Positions 31,030-42,351 of a stretch of 64,000 nucleotides of DNA are shown here, in pieces. The number at the start of each line of letters is the position of its first letter. Positions within the stretch are counted from its first letter, which is position 1. The stretch is from Bidens hawaiensis (Eukaryota; Streptophyta; Magnoliopsida; Asterales; Asteraceae): assembly GCA_021521415.1 (NCBI GenBank), contig JAIQDT010000027.1, forward strand, positions 434,001 through 498,000, in the 5' to 3' direction. The notes beneath the pieces were generated by a model. That model was not told the origin of the DNA. It did not search any database and saw only the letters and a list, made by a program, of their open reading frames with translations. Both the position numbers and the translations under genes were made by a program.

Positions 31030-33350
31030 AATTGTAGCAGGTGTCCAGCTAAAGAAAATGATGTTGGTTCTCATGAACCAGATCATGGGCCTAGCCCTTT
31101 TTTGGTTGATGTGTGAGCTTGAACCAGCAAAAGATGAAACTGGTCTTGTTAACCTACGGTGAATACAAAGCTTTTGGTTCACAAGTCGTACTTGCCTTTG
31201 AGTTTATGAACAGGAGCAGCCACATAATCTGGAAGTCCTTAGCTAACAAGGTTATTTACTCTTTGGTTGATAACATCTATATTTTTTTTAATTAGTGTGC
31301 TGCTAATTTTTTAGTGTCGAAACACATGCTCACTTTTATTTAATAGGCTTTCACTGAAACTAACATGCTTCGGTTATGTGAAAATCATCACACAAATCGA
31401 AACCGATAAATCGGCTATGGTCGGTTCAGTTAACCATTGGTTAAAAATATTTACATTTGTACTAACATCTTAATGTTACAGATCGGTCAATGCGTTTGAT
31501 CAAATGATGGAGTTGTAACAGCCGATGAACTTGCCCCATATCTTAATGTAGAAACTGTTATGAAGAAGGTATGAATACTATTAAGCAGCAAAAGTATACT
31601 TTAGGATAAGGAGTTATACGTATTACTTTCTGGATGAATATTAATTTTTCTAAAATAAACATAATTTTATGTATAATTATTAGATAAATACTGTATCTTT
31701 TGTCCAACTTTATTGCATGTATTTTCGTATCCTTCAATGGACAGATTGGGAACAAGTTGAAACGTGTCTGTTTTGTGACATGAATTTAATAAATTTCTTG
31801 TAATTGATAGGAAGTTGGGCAGATTGGCAGTTTACGTATTATCGTTTTTGCACTATGTTGTTTCTTATAATAGGGTTATCTTTTGTTTATAAATGTATGA
31901 CATTCAGAAGTCATATCTGCGTTCGTATTTTTAGTTTTAATCGAACAAATGATCGAACACAAACAATTAAACGAACGTGGTATTCTGTTGTGTCCATTGT
32001 TCAAGAAATGAGTGTGTAAACGAACGAACATTCACCGAACATAATCAAGCAAATATCAATTAAAAATTAACATGTAAATTAATTTTTTAAAGAATTCTTT
32101 GTTTTTTATTTAAACAAACATAAATGATTTCCCCGTTGGCGGTTCACGAACTCTTCACTAAGTGCTTACAGGCATAGGGCCATTATTTTGAGAAACAACT
32201 CATTTTTTTTTATTAATTTGTGCATGGTTTCATTGCTTATATTCTTTTTTGCAGCTAATTAATGGGGGATATATGGAGAAAAATTGTAGCTTTTGTGATG
32301 ATTCTAAATTAGAAGTCAAGTCATCGTTTCTCAGGTGCAGTGATTATACAATTTTTAGTAAATTGTTGTAACCGTCCTTTTGGTGTATTTTTTTTCTGAA
32401 CTTTTACTTATATTTAATGAAGAGCACAAGCTGTAAAATATATGGGGATTTAGAACCAAACATGGGGTTCAAAACTCATGTTCCAAGAAGATCAATGTCT
32501 ATATATAGGAGTCTTCTTAAGTATAATGTAACTGATAAACGAAATGCAATGAGCAAAACATGAACTGTAAGAGGAATTGGTTGGGATGTTGCTACATTAC
32601 AAACTGGTATGGTTTTAAAATTTGCTGTTGCATCTTTTGGAGTCACATTCTGTGCTTTTTTTTAATAACGATCATAAGATCTACCGATCTGATACTTGAT
32701 ACAATTCTTTTACCGCACACAAAGGTAATTCATACTGAAACTAATTATTTATATTAATTATAATTTCATTGGGTCAACCCAACTCGAGTTGTGAATTTTT
32801 CTTTATAATAGGACATAGCAGACACAATAACGTGTTTCAAAAGAGAGGTCAGTTGCTTCGTGGAGAGCACAATCTTTTTGGTGAAACGCTTCTATTATAA
32901 CATCAGCAGCCGGGTAATATATATTTATTTCTGCATTATTTAGTTTTATGCTTGATGGTCAATGTTGACTTCATTGACCATGCTACCTTAACAACAAGAA
33001 GTTATGAGGTGGTTGCTGAAGCCTTTGACCCATTTACTTTTTTGTGAATCGATATGAGTCATGTTTTGATCTATTTTATTTATTAGCGTGTCGATTTTGG
33101 TCATGTTTTTATCTCAAATCGTTGAAATAAAAAAAATAACTCATATTTTGGCCCATGTGCTTAATGAGTTGATTTGTTCCTGAAACAAATATGGAGGGGA
33201 GTATTGATTGGTTAGAAGATGGCTGCAGAAACTGGAACAAAGATGTACCGATGAAGCAAAGCTGGAGTGGAGTATTGATTGGTTAGAATATGGCTGCAGA
33301 AAAAATGCTTCATATTTGCTTGTATTTGATCAATTAGAAGAATTCTTTAA
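31030..33350 (+). pseudogene. Series of exon-like fragments inside the large hAT element
   Basis: Short coding-like blocks separated by AT-rich, intron-like DNA. Clearest is about 31500-31570, reading GVVTADELAPYLNVETV and followed by GTATGA. Others are near 31110-31250, 31811-31860 and 32255-32335, the last preceded by a TTTTTTGCAG acceptor and ended by a CAG/GTGCAG-like donor. A ~40-bp block (GAGTATTGATTGGTTAGAA...) is directly duplicated at 33199 and 33271. The order suggests capture of part of one host gene with introns. The gene is not identified. Confidence 0.35.
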
Positions 33351-33441
33351 TTAACATAATATGAAACTATTTTTCATGATTGAAACTCTTTTGTATCTTA
33401 CTTCATTGATAGATAAAAGGCATGAAATTTACTTTCTTTTT

Positions 33442-33677
33442 GACAGAATTACAAATTTTGTCCTTTAAACAAAGCCAATTTACGGTTCGTGTCCTTTATT
33501 TAGTTTCTTTGTAGGCGGTATCCTTTAAACATTTTTTTTCCTACACGTTATGTCCTTTACGCTAACTGGGTTAGAAAAGTTCAGTTAAATATCATCACAT
33601 GAGTAGCATGTGAGGGCATAAATGTGATTTCAAATATCTTTTTCTTCACTAAACTCTCTCTCACCTCCCTTTCTTTT

Positions 33678-33721
<44 letters not shown>

Positions 33722-34699
33722 CATACCCTCTCTATACACCACCACCACCGTCACACACCACCGCCAACCCTATCCAGTTCCAACATCCTCTCCGGCCCCA
33801 CCATCCCACCCACCTTTCTATATACATTCAAATCCGTACCGTGAGTGGTCGTAACCATCGCCCACCCAAATTCGTAACCCCAGTCGCCGCATCAAAACCC
33901 CCATCACAACCATCAACCAACACCCTATAGTTTAATTGAATTGAACAAAATCCTAGAACTTGAATAAGAGATTGAAGGCTTTAATATGTGTTCCATCCTG
34001 ATTTTGAATCGAAACCCTAGATGTTGGTAGTGATGTTGGTGGTCGGATTTAATGGTAGACAGAGATGGGTTGTTTTTTTTGTTTTTTTTTGTAGAGGGGT
34101 GGGGGATTGGGGATTTGATGGCTTGTAGTGGTGATGGTGACACATGTTGGTGGGGATAAGCGGTGGTGATGTTGGGTGTTGCAGCCTTGCAGGTGGTGGC
34201 GGTGGTGATGGTGGCCGGGAGAGTGGTGGAAGGCTGCAACCACCTGCAAACTGGTGGTTGTTGAGGCTGAAGATGCGATTGAGGTGCTATACAGTCTGGA
34301 TTCCGACGCCATTGATGGATTAATTAAGAGGTTGAATGAATTTGAGAATTAGGGTTTGAAGATTTGTGGATGGAGACGGTTATTAATAATGGAGTAAAGT
34401 CAGACTGGGAGGGTGATCGTGGAGATTTGTTTGACTTTCTGAGATTTATAATAGAAAGAAGACATAATTCTGTTTAAATATATATATTAAATATATTTGA
34501 ACCACTCATTGAAAAGACCAAAATACCCTCACATGCGACTCACGTGACGATATTTAACTGAACTTTTCTAACTCAGTTAGCGTAAAAGACATAACGTGTA
34601 GGAAAAAAATGTTTAAATGACACCCCCTGCAAGAAAACTAAATAAAGAACACGAACCGTAAATTGGCTTTGTTTAAAGGACAAAATTTGTAATTCTGTC
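33442..34699. mobile_element. 1.26-kb Mutator-like element with ~180-bp terminal inverted repeats
   Basis: The left end GACAGAATTACAAATTTTGT matches the reversed right end, and the similarity continues for about 180 bases (33442-33620 against 34699-34515), including ACACGTTATGTC, GCTAACTG and GTTCAGTTAAATATC. Long terminal repeats of this kind are typical of Mutator-like elements. Flanks TTTCTTTTT and TTCGTTTTT could be a decayed 9-bp duplication. The interior is a (TC) run, CACC-rich sequence and GT-rich sequence, with no transposase. Confidence 0.85.
33682..33716 (+). repeat. (TC)n microsatellite
   Basis: An uninterrupted TC dinucleotide run just inside the left arm of the Mutator-like element; downstream is CACC-rich sequence resembling a plant 5' UTR. 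Confidence 0.95.
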
Positions 34700-35738
34700 T
34701 TCGTTTTTTTCACTTAATTGGTTTACAATTTTATGAGGTTTGAATAAAGTGGCATTGTGATGTAATAAGTTTATGGTCTAAAGTTACTTAGTAAAGTGTG
34801 TTTGGTATCATTATTCGTTTTTTTTTATGGCTAACAAATGCACGGTTTGTATTGTCCTTATTTTTGGGTGGTTTGATTAAAGTGCAAATTGCATGGTTTT
34901 TGATTATTATTATTATTTTGGTTTGAAGTTATTTAAATTGATCAAGCTGGTTTTTATCTCATGTTTGTTAGTTAGTAGTTATCACACTTTGATGCTCAAA
35001 CTTAACTTGAAACCCGGAAAATATCTGACCAACACCCATAAGTTAGATAGTGAAACTTTTATATAAAATTATTAAAAATTATTTTTAAAATAAAAGGATA
35101 ATACCACAAAATAGTTATTTGTTAAGATTGTATTGAAAGAAAAAAGATAAAGAAATTATTTCTTTGGGTGTATATTATGAAGATGGTGAGAACAATGATG
35201 TTTCCAACACCTAAATGCACGCGTGAAATTATGTTAGTAGATAAATCCGTCTTGATTAATATAACAAGCTACCACGTACATGATTATAATTAATGGCACC
35301 ACCTAAGATGTAAGGATATAACGGCGTTACGTTGCGAATAAGAAAACTAATAGAAGTACTATACAATATATAACAGGGAATTATAAATTAACGGAAAACA
35401 AGTACCATGTTATAGATTGTTGTTATCGCCGCATCGCCCGGGCTTTCTGCTAGTACTAAAGAACAAATATCATTTTTTTAATTAATGACTATCAATTTTT
35501 AAGAATAAATTATTATTTATTAATGTATTTATCTTATTTATATTGATATTCACCTATTTTGTTATCAATATTATTAAACTTATGATATTTGACATCCATA
35601 TAATATCCAAAATTAATTTTCTTTATATCTATCATATCTGAGTACTCTTCGAGTACTACCCGAGTACTCCGAGTACACCCAACTCCCCAGTCGGCCGCCT
35701 AGGGTCCGCCTAGAGACTTTTGCAACATTGGCTCGTAG

Positions 35739-36360
35739 GATATATACTGAGCAAAGTTTGGTATTATTAGGAAGTTTGAAGCCTGCTTGATGAATATTTT
35801 CTAAGGAAAATATTCTAAGTAAAGCTTACTCGGAGAACTTTTTCCCAGCACACTTAATGGTTACAAGGTCTGCTCGCTAAAAGAAAAAAGCTGCAAAGCT
35901 TGCTCGAAGACCTGGTAACACTTTGAATCTTTTGTAATACGTTTAAATATGTTTAGTATCAATCATTAGGGTTTTCTAAAAGGAATGTCAAGTGTCAGGG
36001 AATGCCTATAAAGGGAATATTTAGGGAACGCCTATGACAACAACGAACATAGAGCCAATATTGTGATTTGACGGCTATCTCCCTCCTATACGGAAAGCTG
36101 CCATAGATCCTGACATTCCACCTTGAAACTCTAATTGATTTTCATTATATCCTTCACAATATATATGGAAATCTTTTGAGTTACTTTGTGTGTTTGTTAC
36201 TTTCATATCCGTTGAGCACCATTAGGAGTATAACTGATTCCGCCTTAAATTTTCTTTTGTTTTTCACAAAAATAGTAAGTCGTAACATTCTAGTCAAGAC
36301 TTATATGTGGGTTACGATTGTGAGTGATTGAGCTATTGAGTGAGCTATACGGGAATGTGA
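35739..36360 (+). repeat. Element B: 5' LTR, right part
   Basis: It resumes the LTR after the hAT insertion and is co-linear with 42830-43449. A TATA-like CCTATAAAGG is at 36005-36014. The end, ACGGGAATGTGA, aligns with ACGGGACCGTTA at the end of the 3' LTR. Confidence 0.9.
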
Positions 36361-36362
36361 AG

Positions 36363-36370
36363 TGGTATCA
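36363..36370 (+). other. Element B: truncated primer-binding site
   Basis: TGGTATCA two bases after the LTR, then AGTTCC instead of GAGC. The primer site is cut off by the internal deletion that joins it to the end of RT. Confidence 0.6.
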
Positions 36371-37185
36371 AGTTCCGAAAACGATAGATGGAATATTCAT
36401 TTGTCAATCAAAGTATGTGCAAGACATATTCAACAAGTTCAAATGCCAAGACTAGAAGACTGCTTCTACTCCAATGGACACCAATGAGAAGATGATGGCT
36501 GATGAAAAGGGGGAGCCTGTTGATGAACATGAATACATAGCAAAGATTGGATCACTAATGTACCTGACTGCTTCAAGGCCAGACATTATGTTTGCTATTT
36601 GTGTGTGTGAAAGATTCCAATCAATTCCAAAAGTGTCTCACATGACTGTTGTTAAGAGGATTTTTAAATATTTAAAAGGAAGACCTGATTTAGGGATATG
36701 GTACCCAAAGAACAATGCCTTTGATCTTATTACCTACACTGATAGTGACTATGATGGCTGCAACATGAGTAGGAAGTCTACATCTGGTGGATGTCAATTT
36801 CTCGGAGACAGGCTGGTGTCATAGAAATGCAAGAGTACATTGCTTCCAATTTCTCGGAAGCTAAGTACATTGCTGCATCTGCCTGCTGTGCACAAGCCCT
36901 CTGAATTCAAAATCAACTGCTGGACTTTGGTTTGAATTACTTGAACACTCTTATTTTCATTGATAATACTGCTGCTTTGTTCGTTATTAAGAACCATGTC
37001 CAACAATCAAAGCCCAAGCACATTGAAATCAGACATCATTTCATAGAGACTGTCATGAAAAAGGTCTAATTGAAATAAAAAGAATTGACACTAGTGTCAA
37101 CTTCGCTGATTTATTCACCAAGCCACTAGACAGAACTAGATTTCACTTTATTTTGAAAGCTTTAGGAATAATCCTAACCTAAATT
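36371..37185 (+). pseudogene. Element B: RT end and RNase H remnant
   Basis: It begins abruptly at TIDGIFICQSKYVQDIFNKF, the tail of copia RT. The frame from 36474 gives KIGSLMYLTASRPDIMFAIC, VVKRIFKYLKGRPDLGIWYP and TYTDSDYDGC with the first RNase H Asp. A stop at 36822 is followed by shifted pieces EAKYIAASACCAQAL, FIDNTAALFVIKN and PKHIEIRHHFIE, ending with FADLFTKPLDRTRFH-type sequence at about 37140. Everything upstream of this in pol is deleted. Confidence 0.85.
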
Positions 37186-37439
37186 TGTCAGCCAACTAAA
37201 TCCGACCCCGTAAGCTTCAATTGATAGTTTTCCGACACTCATTGTACGGACTTAGGGCTTTAATTTCATCATCACTAGCATCTCTATTTTCTGTGTAGGT
37301 TATAAATTTGTCGAAGAACAGGTTCTTAAAGAATATCTTTTATTTCTTCTTCAAATTATGACATATTACATGTTAAAGTTGTGAACTTTAATGACTGATC
37401 ATTTCTTTGAATGTGTTTTAGTTTGTGTTTGTACAGATA
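37186..37439 (+). other. Element B: short pol-to-ORF3 spacer with acceptor-like site
   Basis: Only about 250 bp, in contrast to over 1 kb in elements A and D. It contains CTCTATTTTCTGTGTAG (ending 37300), a good 3' splice-site look-alike, directly before TTATAAATTTG. No word array as in A or D. Confidence 0.4.
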
Positions 37440-40400
37440 TGGCGTATCCATTTAAAAGAAACATAATATGTGCGCTCAACTCTAGGTCACAGATGATAAT
37501 AGACCTGTTGAGCTGATGATTAGATGGATGCAACGGACTTATCTGCGATTTTCACTGACAGAGAGCCCAATTAGTTACAGAAATCATCAATTTGATTTCT
37601 GGAAATCCGCATAACTGATAGATGATGAACTCGGTAGGTGTATTGAGGAGATGTCCATGAGGGACAGTTCAAGAAAGGGATGTTTCCCAATCGGTACCGA
37701 TTCCTGACACATCATATAATATAGGGTTTCCCAGCAAGGAGGGGTACCTGGACCCTCATGAGCAAGGATATTGCCAATGCCACTGTGGCTGTCGTTTATA
37801 ACCAACCGTTTAATTTTTCAAAACTAATTTTTGAAGGCTTGATGTCAAATCTGAGGAAAAGGAGGGATGCTAATAAACTTTTTGTCTTTCCCAAATTTTT
37901 ACAAATAATTTTCAATATTCTACACCCTGATTTACCAACCTTGGGCACAACTCATGCACTTCAAGATCCGAATGTCTATAAGCGAATAGCAAGGTTGGGG
38001 GAAACCAGTAACTTCAATCCTGAAGTTGAATTTGATGTTCTTCCTTAGTTGGTTAATAATTATTTAGAGATCATGGTCGTTTCAGAATCACCTATGGTGA
38101 CTTCTGAGGATGAAGAGAGTGAGGATGACGAGGTAGCTGACACTGATGATGAGGGTGATGATGGAGATGAAGGCAATGATGATGGGGGTAATGATGATTC
38201 TTTTGTGCATCATGTTGTGAAGGAAGTTTTGAATATTGTCAGGGGGAGAAACTAACCCAAACCATTCCAACACCACCTACCTCACCACAAAACCAAGACT
38301 TTTCACCACCCTACTACCAAGCACTTGAACCTTATATTCCATCCCCACCAGCTTCACCGATAAACCAAACCCAATACCCAACCCATTCCCAAACCCAAAC
38401 AATAAACCAAAACCAATCCCCAATGCATTCCCAAACCCAAACTATAAACCAAACCACAATCCAAACCTAATTACCAACCCATTCCCAAAACCAAACGTTA
38501 AACCAAAACCAAATCCTAAACCAAACCCAAACCCAATCACCAACCTATTCCCTAAACCAAACCCAAACCTTAAGCCAAACCCAATCCACAACCCAAACCC
38601 AAACCCAAACCTTAACACAAAACCTAGACCAACCTATCCCTGAACCATAGATTCCTTAATATGTACCAGCCCATCTCGTACACCAACCTGATACACTATA
38701 CAAATCCCCAAACCATTCACAGACACATGAAGCCCAACCCATGAAACTCAACAAACATAAATCCCTGACTCTTTTCATTTCTCACCCACAAACTCACCTC
38801 AAATCCCACATGTCTCCTCCCACCATTTACTGAGCCAAAATTTTGATTTAATAATTGAGAATGTTGATCTGAAAGCTCAAAATTGTGAATATAAGAAGGA
38901 GAATGAAGTGTTGAAGAAGAAGAATGCTGAGGTGGAACTACAATTGGAGCAAGCTCTCAAAAGGATTCAATCCCTGGTTTCTAAGGTTGAGAAGACCTCA
39001 GTTGTACCAAAACAGGGGGATAATCCACCTGCTGCCACTAATAATGATATAGATGTTCTAAAAACAATATTTGATGTTTATGTGAGTGATGATGAGGATG
39101 ATGAGGAGAAGGAGGATGCTGATGGATATGAAGCTGATGTGTCAGAAGAAGTGTCTCAAGAGTATGATGTAAATGAAAATAATGAGGTGGTGGAGAAAAA
39201 TGTTGAAGATGATGTTGAAAAAAAAGTTGAGAATGTGGTGAATGTGAATGAAGCTGAAAATGAAAATAATATTGTATTAACTGAGGGTATAGTGACTGAG
39301 GCTGTGATGACTAAACCTCAAACTAATGCAATTATTGAAGATAGAAGTGGGACTGAGGAGGTTTTTATCTCAGGAGAAACCAAAGTGATGTCTGATAAAA
39401 CTGCTGAGTTAGATGAAAATGATGATGATGTAACCTCTAAGCTCAAGGAGCTCAAGGAGGTGGATGAAGAATTGAATGATTTCATTGATCAAATTGACAA
39501 CTTTCCCGATGAACCAACTGTGGTGAGGGAAATTGGTCCATCCAAGCCTTTGATTGTGGATGACGAGAAAAGGAGGATGAAAGACAAATCTGTTGCTGAA
39601 ATTGAAGAGCAACTACAACCCTTGGAATCCAACAGTATGGGAGAGTTTCACAGAGGGAGATGATCTCAAGACTCCTATCCGATAAGGAACTTGAAGATCA
39701 GAGAATCATGATGGAAGAAGCTGAATTAAGAAAGAATCTTGATGATAGTTAGGGGGAGTTGGATCAGGAAGTGATTGAGGGTTTGTTGAAACTACAACAG
39801 GTGGAGAAAATTGACAATTCCTTGGCCCTTGTCAAATATAAATTAAAAAGAAAGCTGAAACTAATGAGCCTGAGCCAGAACAAAATATCCCTACCACTGC
39901 TGAACCTGAAAATGAAGAAAAAGATAAGCAGCTGGTTGCTGACATAGTTGGACAAAGTGTGACTCAAATATTAGCCGAGAAATGGGATAAACAGATCATT
40001 GATGATATAGTGAATAATCAAGAGAGTTGGGATCCTGGGTATTTGAATAAGTATGCCAAAAAGTATGTAAGGAAGAGGAAAAGATAAGAGAAAGATGAGA
40101 GTTCTGAGGAATCTCTGCCAAGGAAAAGGCATAGTCCAATCGATGTTGTACTTCTTTAGGTGGTGAAACCTTTTGATATTGAACAAGAGCCCAAAACGGA
40201 TGAGCCCAAAATTGATGCTCTTGATGATCTTTCTAAAATTAAATGATGATACAAATGATTCCCCACATGTAGATATGACTGATGTTCATAGGGAAAATAT
40301 ACAAACCATGTTGGATGAAGCTAAAAAGAAGGCCCAAAATTAATAAGCCTGATGAATCATGGTTACAAGTTCGAGACCATAGCTCCTATGACTGATGAGG

Positions 40401-42172
40401 AGTTGCAGGTGTTGCTGGATGAAGAGGATGAGGAGTTGGAGAAGAATAAGGAGAAAATAAACTGGTACACACAAAGGTTCCGTGCTTACCTGAGACTTCT
40501 TGGTTTCTCAAAAAAGCAACAGAGTCACATGAAATTCAAAATACCGGAGAGTGTCAGCAAATCAACTAAAGAGAGGATTGAGAAGGAGGAATGGGATAAA
40601 ATGAAAAAGAGAGCTGCTAATCAACAAGACAAACTTGAAAAGCTCTACAATAAATATGGTGATATGTTCAGGTACTTAATAGATGATGGAATGGCTATAG
40701 ATGATGTGGACATGTTGAGTAACAAAGAAGTTGAGGAACATATTAATAAGATCTTAAGGAAAGTTCAGTCTGAAACAACCACAAGCAGAAAGAAACCAAA
40801 ACTGATTACATTGGTTGAAAAAGAAAAGAGAGTCTAGGAGGATGAGCAGGTAAAAATGTTGGAAAGACTGATGTCCACTAGAGGTGAGGGGAGAAGATCA
40901 AAAACACAAGCAGAAGTGAAAAATTATCTTTTTATGAGTCTGAGAAGGCACAATTCATTAAAAAGAAAGAAATATCAAAAACCTCTCAAGCTCCTCACCC
41001 AGTGATTTTGCCTCATCCAGTTTTTGTGAAGGAGGAGCCTCTTGAGCCTGTTGACCCCTGGAAAGATGATAAAAACCAAGACCTTGAACGGCTTGATGAT
41101 GAGTAAGGGCATGGCTGAAGGAGTGTTTGATAATCTTGGAAAAAGCCAACTGAAAGATTTGTTTTATTCTGAGAAGGAAGAGTGGGAGAAGTTGGAGGCT
41201 GAGGAGAGGAGACTGTTGCAATTCCAGTGTGGACCAAGGGGTGAGCCTATTCAAAGTCACAGATCTGTCCCTGTTGGTCCAACTGATGATGAAGTAATGG
41301 AGATGATAACCACAATGTCAAAGGAAGGTGAAAACTATCTGAAGCATGTCATGATGCCGAAAGAAGAAATTATTAAAATGTTTGAACAATCAATGCATGC
41401 GAGAAGACCAATTCCCAAAAATAAATATAAACCAAGGTCTTCCACTGTAAGTGTCCCAATCCCAACCACCAGAGCCTCACATCGAAGACAACAAAGGCCA
41501 CCAACTGAAGTGGACCTACCAAAGAGCCTGTACTTTGATTCAAGACCCAAATCAATGAAAGTCATTATGAACAATGGTGAGTCGAGGCATACTGTATTCA
41601 AAGATAATTTTTTGGATTTCAAAAGGGAACGATTTGAAGAAATGGCATCTTTGAACTTATATGATTATTAAGACAGGAAGAGCTTTGCACGACAACAACA
41701 GAATGAACTTTCGAAACACTTAAGAGATCAATCAAGAAAGGGTTTTCCTATGTTGAATAAGAAGAGGAAGTTGGAGCTGTCTGAGTTTGAAAGGAGAAAA
41801 AGGCAGAGAAGGATTATGGATACTGTGCTTACTGAAGCTTCATACAACAAGAAGACCAAATACTCCAATCCTTTGGCCAACTTAAAGGAGTGCTTAAGCA
41901 TGAGGCGGCAGATGATTAGACCAAACCACGAAGTCCAAAAGAATGACAAAATTTCTAACATTCTGTTTGAACCACATAACCAATCCTTTATACTTAGAAA
42001 TTCTAATGGACTGGCCCTGAGAATCATTCAACACGACACTGACCTTGAAGATATAATCAGATGGAATGTGCCATCCCAACATCCATACCACAGGGAGATA
42101 TTCTTGTTCAAGGAGAAATCCGCGGAAGTCAAACAGGATAGGATAAGAGAAGCATCAAGCTCAAGACGATGA
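37440..42172 (+). pseudogene. Element B: large third ORF (SIRE-type), broken
   Basis: Spread over several frames. An N-terminal block at 37758-38048 contains FPKFLQIIFNILHPDLP, matching YPRFVQLII in element A. An acidic stretch (38049-38255) comes next, then an AACC-rich, Asn/Pro/Gln-type low-complexity region with stops (38260-38800). A Glu/Asp-rich coiled coil follows (38908-39663, with ALKRIQSLVSKVEKTS), then a helical charged domain at 40352-40837 (TDEELQVLLDEEDEEL, RAYLRLLGFSKKQQ). C-terminal pieces at 41042-41671 (LPKSLYFDSRPKSMKVIM) and 41750-42172 complete it. The C-terminal block is shared with element D. No membrane segment is evident; function unknown. Confidence 0.7.
38270..38660 (+). 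repeat. AACCAAACCC-type low-complexity tract in ORF3 of element B
   Basis: Degenerate repeats of AACCAAACCC/AACCCAAACC, almost without G on this strand. It would encode a Pro/Asn/Gln/Thr-rich linker between the acidic block and the coiled coil. Confidence 0.8.
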
Positions 42173-42338
42173 AGACACTTCTTATAGTATAGGTTTGATC
42201 CGTAATGTCCTTGTGACAGAGTTATCAGTTGTAAGTTTTTCATTATGATATGTAATTTTACTTTTTGAGAATTTGATGTGTATTTTGAAAAGTGTATGTA
42301 ACCTAATAGGTGTTTTGGTATAGCTGAGGATGTTCCAA

Positions 42339-42351
42339 TCTAGGGGGAGAT
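42339..42351 (+). other. Element B: polypurine tract
   Basis: CTAGGGGGAGATT directly before the 3' LTR. The same AGGGGGAGAT is found in minus orientation at the 3' end of element D, which supports their relationship. Confidence 0.85.

Larger units (their letters stand above)
29504..35730. mobile_element. 6.2-kb hAT-type element with gene-like fragments
   Basis: Termini CAATGTTGTAAAGGT (left) and, reversed, CAATGTTGCAAAAGT (right) form an imperfect inverted repeat like that of the small hAT at 25798. The 8-bp flanks are GTTCGTAG and GCTCGTAG, differing at one base. Subterminal regions share CGAGTACTC and CGGCCGCCTAGG words with the small element. No hAT transposase motif was recognised inside; instead there are exon-like pieces and a nested Mutator-like element. 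It may be a non-autonomous element that captured host sequence. Confidence 0.83.

Noticed and set aside
33925..34312. His/Thr-rich minus-strand ORFs in the Mutator-like element
   Set aside because: Product of CACC/GGTG low-complexity DNA; no domain and no splice context.
38270..38660. AACCCTAAA-like sequence suggesting interstitial telomere repeats
   Set aside because: The unit is a degenerate AACCAAACCC; only isolated CCCTAAA words occur, and it sits inside a third ORF as a low-complexity linker.
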